A DNA stretch of 64,000 nucleotides, taken from NCBI RefSeq assembly GCF_947497915.1, contig NZ_CANMIJ010000001.1, positions 989,611 to 1,053,610 on the forward strand. Reading direction: 5' to 3'. The DNA is from an uncultured Erythrobacter sp. (GTDB lineage Bacteria; Pseudomonadota; Alphaproteobacteria; Sphingomonadales; Sphingomonadaceae). Positions within the stretch are counted from its first letter, which is position 1; each line of letters begins with the position of its first letter. Shown piece by piece: positions 62,304 through 64,000 of the stretch. Both the position numbers and the translations under genes were made by a program. The notes beneath the pieces were generated by a model. The model was not told the DNA's origin, searched no databases, and was given only the letters and a program-made list of their open reading frames with translations.

Positions 62304-64000
<1,697 letters not shown>

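Overview
The window reads as 64 kb of chromosome from an aerobic, moderately GC-rich alphaproteobacterium, most likely Sphingomonadales and probably the Erythrobacteraceae. This is inferred from gene content and order: the exosortase-type kinase/regulator pair prsK-prsR, a KQCGH-type isocitrate lyase beside an ScfR/RamB-like regulator, the ImuA-ImuB-DnaE2 mutasome with GAAC-N7-GAAC LexA boxes, a pst-pho operon, two Coq4 proteins and a class II LeuA. There is no rRNA, IS element, prophage or CRISPR array. Genes are densely packed and no gene-free stretch exceeds 300 bases.

Layout. 1-6.6 kb: a truncated Pro/Ala-rich protein, a small secreted protein, efp, an inositol monophosphatase, tRNA-Leu(CAA), a zinc alcohol dehydrogenase, an SLC13-type permease and a secreted M20 amidohydrolase. 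6.6-10.3 kb: a hairpin-rich gap, a 61-aa protein, aceA, and a divergent ScfR-like regulator with palindromes between them. 10.4-16.8 kb: a tightly overlapping XrtA/PEP-CTERM-type cluster (sugar transferase, prsK, prsR, TPR lipoprotein). 16.8-21.3 kb: an SBF-like transporter, a DUF475 membrane protein, panB and a sodium symporter. 21.4-31.3 kb: two LexA-box loci, imuA-imuB and radical SAM protein-UdgX fusion-dnaE2, separated by a PilZ gene and a lipoprotein gene with a structured leader. 31.3-40.4 kb: an extensin-like gene, the phosphate operon phoR-pstCAB-phoU-phoB with a PHO box on the phoR stop codon, tRNA-Glu(UUC) and recJ.

40.4-49.5 kb: a flavodoxin, a hypothetical gene with an unclear 5' end coupled to an AHH-family nuclease, a nitronate monooxygenase-like enzyme, an amidohydrolase, a DEAD-box helicase, a serine hydrolase and leuA with a probable leader peptide. 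49.8-53 kb: a group of secreted proteins (two YHS proteins, an I78 inhibitor-like lipoprotein, a Cys-periodic Ala-rich protein, DUF4329). Both YHS genes share a two-part promoter motif that resembles the ECF sigma-F consensus described in Caulobacter. 53-56.4 kb: ilvB-ilvN-ilvC behind a clear attenuator (13-codon Ile/Val/Leu leader peptide plus terminator). 56.5-64 kb: miaA and serB with overlapping head-to-head starts, two coq4-like genes around a nitroreductase, an MFS exporter, a DUF6122 protein and the 3' part of purL.

The most interesting systems are the SOS-linked radical SAM/UdgX/DnaE2 operon, the YHS/Cys-rich exported group with its shared promoter, the AHH nuclease pair, and the amino-acid leader elements. 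All family assignments are by eye; no database search was run.
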